Positions 60,894 to 64,000 of a stretch of DNA of 64,000 nt are shown piece by piece. A program made the position numbers and the translations under genes. The notes under the pieces were generated by a model. The model saw nothing but the letters and a program-made list of their open reading frames with translations, did not search any database and had not been told where the DNA came from. Position 1 is the stretch's first letter. The number at the start of each line of letters is the position of its first letter. Source of the stretch: Argentina anserina (Eukaryota > Streptophyta > Magnoliopsida > Rosales > Rosaceae); contig NC_065873.1 in assembly GCF_933775445.1 (NCBI RefSeq), forward strand, positions 4,712,001 to 4,776,000. The letters are read 5' to 3'.

Positions 60894-61053
60894 GCCCACA
60901 GTTTTGTATTCAATATTAGCTTGACTTTAAATATATAATGATACCACATGCTTGCCGTGGTTTTGAACTTTCCAAAGTTCGGATAAGAAGCAAGAAATGT
61001 GAAACGTCATCTTCAAGTGTGCCAGTAGTCCGGTACTGCGTGCATGCTTCTTA

Positions 61054-61063
61054 TTTATAAATA
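61054..61063 (+). promoter_or_regulatory. TATA-like box of the 61.2 kb small gene
   Basis: The motif tttataaata lies about 130 bp upstream of the ATG at 61194, followed by a leader without upstream ATG in good context. Confidence 0.4.
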
Positions 61064-61193
61064 TATATATCTTACCTGGTTCAGTAGTTCTTAACTTCCT
61101 ACCGTCAAAGCAATCAGACTTTCAGAGCAAAATCCCACTCTAATTTCAGTACCTGAAGTACTAGATTTCTCTCTTTGTTGAAAATTTTTAGAC

Positions 61194-61439
61194 ATGTCTG
61201 CGCCGGTGGATATATGGAGTAACGAGTCGAAGAGGCAGAGTCAAAAGGATCAAACTGTATCGTCGAGTGCCTTGGCCTCATCAAGCACTGATGTTGGGGT
61301 TAGCCAAACCAGAGGAAGGATAAATTTCTCAACATTGGTAGCTCCTACTTTCGCCCGAGCCGTTGGTGTAAACTCTCTTTTGACACGCTATTCGTCTGAA
61401 GCCTCAGTTTCCATGCTTGTGGAATGGTTCAGCCCTTGA
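61194..61439 (+). CDS. Small unknown protein, 81 residues
   Basis: A single-exon frame starting MSAPVDIWSNESKRQSQKDQ and ending SVSMLVEWFSP. It is preceded by aattttTAGACATG-type context and a TATA-like box, and followed by an AT-rich, T-rich tail suitable as a 3' region. The N-terminal half is hydrophilic and Ser/Gln-rich. The C-terminal half is more hydrophobic and ends in the aromatic VEWFSP. There is no signal peptide, membrane span or metal site. I do not recognise the family. Length, promoter layout and codon-like composition make it a plausible small, perhaps stress-responsive, plant gene, but expression is unproven. Confidence 0.55.
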   Translation: MSAPVDIWSNESKRQSQKDQTVSSSALASSSTDVGVSQTRGRINFSTLVAPTFARAVGVNSLLTRYSSEASVSMLVEWFSP

Positions 61440-62319
61440 AGATGTGTAGTTTTGTCCTTTCTTCTTCCTCTTCCTCTTTTTTTTTTTTTTTACGTTTTTT
61501 TGTTTTTATTTTTGGCCTCTCATCTTTCTGTTTGCTCAATGTTGAATAACAATATGCTAAGGGTGTAAGTTTGTAACAATGAAAGTACATACAGTATTGT
61601 ACGTTAAAGGTTGTACGCGATTGTACAGTATGGCTCATTGTACGTGATTGTTAAATCATCGACAGTTCAGACTGTGTACTTAAATTGGGCTAGCTAACTA
61701 CAACTTCACTTGACAGAAAACAAAAGGTGTTGAGACACTTTGTTTAAGATTGGGGCATAACTAATAATACATAACCATGGGCGCACAGCTAGGTTTGAAA
61801 CTGTTACCATTTTTTACTTTTGTTTATTTTTGTACAAAGACAACTGAGATTACTTTTCTATTGGCCTATTGGCATGGGTTCTATTGAACATTCATCTTTG
61901 CACCTCTTGCATGAAACATATTTGATGACAAGGTGAAAATCAGCAATATTTTCATCTTAATTAAGGCTAGTTTAGATGAATCTAGATCGGTATCTGGTGA
62001 TTCTGGTCGAGACAATAACGAGTCCCTACATATATGTAGCTAATTTTTCTACGAGCTACTAGTGGGATAGTGCCGTCTCTTAATTACACATGCATGCAAT
62101 GCTTTATGTAGAATTCGTTTTGAAATGATTTCAAGAAGATTCTGGATTCTTATTTGGTAGCAGCTGCGCTTGAATTGCATGGCGTATTACATCCCTTCTT
62201 TTCCGGTCAATTCTCAGAATTACCATAAGCAGTCTGGAATTCGAAATGCCAATATGGATTCTTCCACGTACATTATATTTATATACAAATATGATTAGTC
62301 GGCAATGTGAGTACACTAC
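61440..62319. other. 3' region of the small gene and intergenic DNA
   Basis: T-rich tract at 61470-61510, then AT-rich DNA without recognisable genes or element ends. Confidence 0.5.
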
Positions 62320-62700
62320 CACTACAAGAAAATTAGTCTTTTATGACACATTTTACGACACATTTAACGTGGGTAGTAAAAGAAACAATTTACGATACAC
62401 TCTAAATATATGCCGTAAAAGATAGTCATTTACAACACACCGTAAATGTGTATTATAAAATATAGTCATTTACGACATGCAAAAGTTCATGCTCTACCTC
62501 ATCAATGGTCATTTTATGTTCTCGTTTTTTTAGAAGGACAAAAGATCAAGGACTTTAAGGTCACTATAAGAAAATTAGTTTTTTAAGACATATGTAATAT
62601 GTCGTAAGAAACTATGTCGTAAAAGATAATTTAATCTTACGACACACAAATTATATGTTGTGAAAGACATTTTTCGCATGTCTACGGCATGTAGGTCGAT
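62320..62700 (+). mobile_element. CACTA (En/Spm) terminal sequences, two direct copies
   Basis: CACTACAAGAAAATTAG at 62320 and CACTATAAGAAAATTAG at 62562 are typical CACTA-superfamily ends. Each is followed by sub-terminal repeats of ttacgacac/tcgtaaaag type. Both face the same way, and no opposite end was found, so these are truncated copies. Confidence 0.65.
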
Positions 62701-63177
62701 CATGAAGTGATAATAACATAGGTTTAAGAAAATTACCATGGTGAAATGTTCTATACATTTGAGAAAAGAGCCAGCAGAAAAGAATATTACCACTAGCCGA
62801 ATCGGCTGCGCGCATCTATATGTAATTTCGTAATACCACTTGCTACATGCGGTTTTGCAACATCTTGTGGTTACTGCGGGGTGGAAAAGAAAGTTCACTC
62901 TTCAAAACTGACCAACTTGGCTTTGCTTTGTCTCTATCAAAAGCTCACAAAGACATACATTTTTATCAAGTATTATTGCAGTCATAAACTAGGGTTCCTG
63001 TCATTCAAATTATTCCAACTCCATGACTTCAAAATATCCTTCTTTGGAAAAAGTAATCTCTTCAAAATATCCCCGTCTAATATCAGAACCATTTCAGTTT
63101 AATTTTCTTGACGAAAGCATTTCGGTTTGATTGTATAAGACTTTAATTATTTGTGTCAAGAATATATATTTCACATT
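62701..63177. other. Intergenic DNA, nothing recognised
   Basis: No supported feature was found in this AT-rich stretch. Confidence 0.5.
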
Positions 63178-63471
63178 GAGAATTGAGACCTAACGTGTGT
63201 GTTTATAAGGGTTTGACCCACTTCATATATGGTCAATTAGTTTTGGATATGAAACTCGTATCATTTTATCATTTATCAGAACATGTTACTCATACCCACG
63301 TGTGAATTTCAAATGGACATACGAATTCCACATCACCCAAAATATTGTCCATGTGTATAATTTGAAAATCCGCTACGTGCTGGAGCGTGTTGAGAATTGA
63401 GATCTAACATGTATGTTTATAAGAGTTTGAGACACTTCATCCATTGTCAATTAATTTTAGATGTGAACCCC
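63178..63471. repeat. ~80 bp direct repeat, TRIM/LTR-like
   Basis: The sequence gagaattgaga(c/t)ctaac(g/a)tgt, continuing through gtttataag and cacttcat, occurs at 63178-63258 and 63391-63471 in direct orientation. The pattern resembles the start of short plant LTRs (TRIM type). No primer site was identified between the copies. Confidence 0.5.
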
Positions 63472-64000
63472 AGAATTTTTTATCAATTTGTTTGTTTTTG
63501 TAAATGAAAAGAACTAGAAAGAGGCCTTTAGGATCAGAGGGGCGACCAAAATCGAAAATCTCCTATGTGAAAACAGGTTTTTAACGGTCAAATGAAAGCC
63601 AATGCTGAGATTGTTAACAAGAGCTTGTTTGTTTCGGACTGAGATCATCTCCTAATAATTCCTCCTAATCCTACCTAATAAGTCAATCTTAAGCGTCCAT
63701 TGTTAACCAATGGTCATGATCACCCTTTTTCTTTGTTTCTTTCTCAGCCAATTCAACTTCTATCTCTCCCCAAATTCTATCGAAAGGAAAATCTCAATCT
63801 CTGTCTTCTGTCTCCGTACCGCCAAGCCTCCGCCGCGCGCTCCGCCTGTTAACCGCTGGTGCCGGATAATCAATAATCAGGCTAGATACATTTCATTCCA
63901 TCGTAGTAACAATCAAGCAATACAAATTATGCCAATATGGCACAACCAACATTAAAATCTGCCAATTTCTCCTGGCTAAACTTGTCAAAAAGAAAATATA
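63472..64000. other. Intergenic DNA at window end
   Basis: A moderately GC-richer, CT-rich patch at 63760-63850 could be the leader of a gene outside the window, but no exon can be supported. Confidence 0.4.

Noticed and set aside
63710..63955. 81-residue frame near the window end
   Set aside because: No homology recognised, low-complexity and open by chance; at best a leader of a gene outside the window.
1..64000. CRISPR arrays, bacterial operons, phage or integron structure
   Set aside because: No such structure; introns, splice sites and plant gene families show nuclear plant DNA.

Overview
The window is nuclear DNA from a flowering plant. Genes have introns with GT..AG borders. The large SMG1 gene and a TIR-NBS-LRR resistance gene are both present; the latter class is normal in eudicots and absent from grasses. 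The intergenic DNA is AT-rich and packed with LTR retrotransposons, solo LTRs, MITEs and LINE pieces. The repeat styles make a Rosaceae genome plausible, but that is inference and not proven by the sequence.

Layout. Positions 1-5315 hold 3' flanking DNA plus a complete minus-strand pentatricopeptide-repeat (PPR) gene, copy A. Positions 5.9-10.3 kb are transposable elements: a copia-type solo LTR, a 2.6 kb solo LTR with a clean target duplication, and an 0.86 kb element carrying a tRNA-like sequence. Positions 11.9-16.2 kb are a five-exon TNL disease-resistance gene, followed within 130 bp by a decayed Ty1/copia element (16.3-21.9 kb) that has itself been split by a 2.1 kb LTR-like insertion. 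Positions 22.7-25.7 kb are a third, broken PPR copy. It is interrupted by a 1,658 bp PIF/Harbinger-like element that carries a two-exon piece of the mitochondrial ATP synthase 6 kDa subunit gene. Positions 26.2-28.4 kb are a diverged inverted copy of the 2.6 kb LTR, with a 780 bp solo LTR nested inside. Positions 28.5-34.07 kb repeat the first block and hold PPR copy B, almost identical in coding sequence to copy A. Positions 36.4-36.7 kb encode DPH3 (diphthamide synthesis). A TIR-bounded element, a minisatellite and a hAT-type element fill 38-40.7 kb. Positions 41.2-58.7 kb are a complete 15-exon SMG1 kinase gene whose introns host a LINE remnant and two MITEs. The rest holds a LINE insertion, a small unknown gene at 61.2 kb, CACTA termini and short LTR-like repeats.

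The genes are not an operon or a pathway. PPR proteins act in organelle RNA processing, the TNL in immune NAD+-hydrolysing signalling, DPH3 in EF2 diphthamide formation and SMG1 in nonsense-mediated decay. The most notable biology is structural: a gene-capturing Harbinger-like element inside a PPR pseudogene; two PPR paralogs homogenised across their coding sequence while their flanks diverged and their promoters differ; and an SMG1 leader with a uORF whose stop codon overlaps the main start codon.
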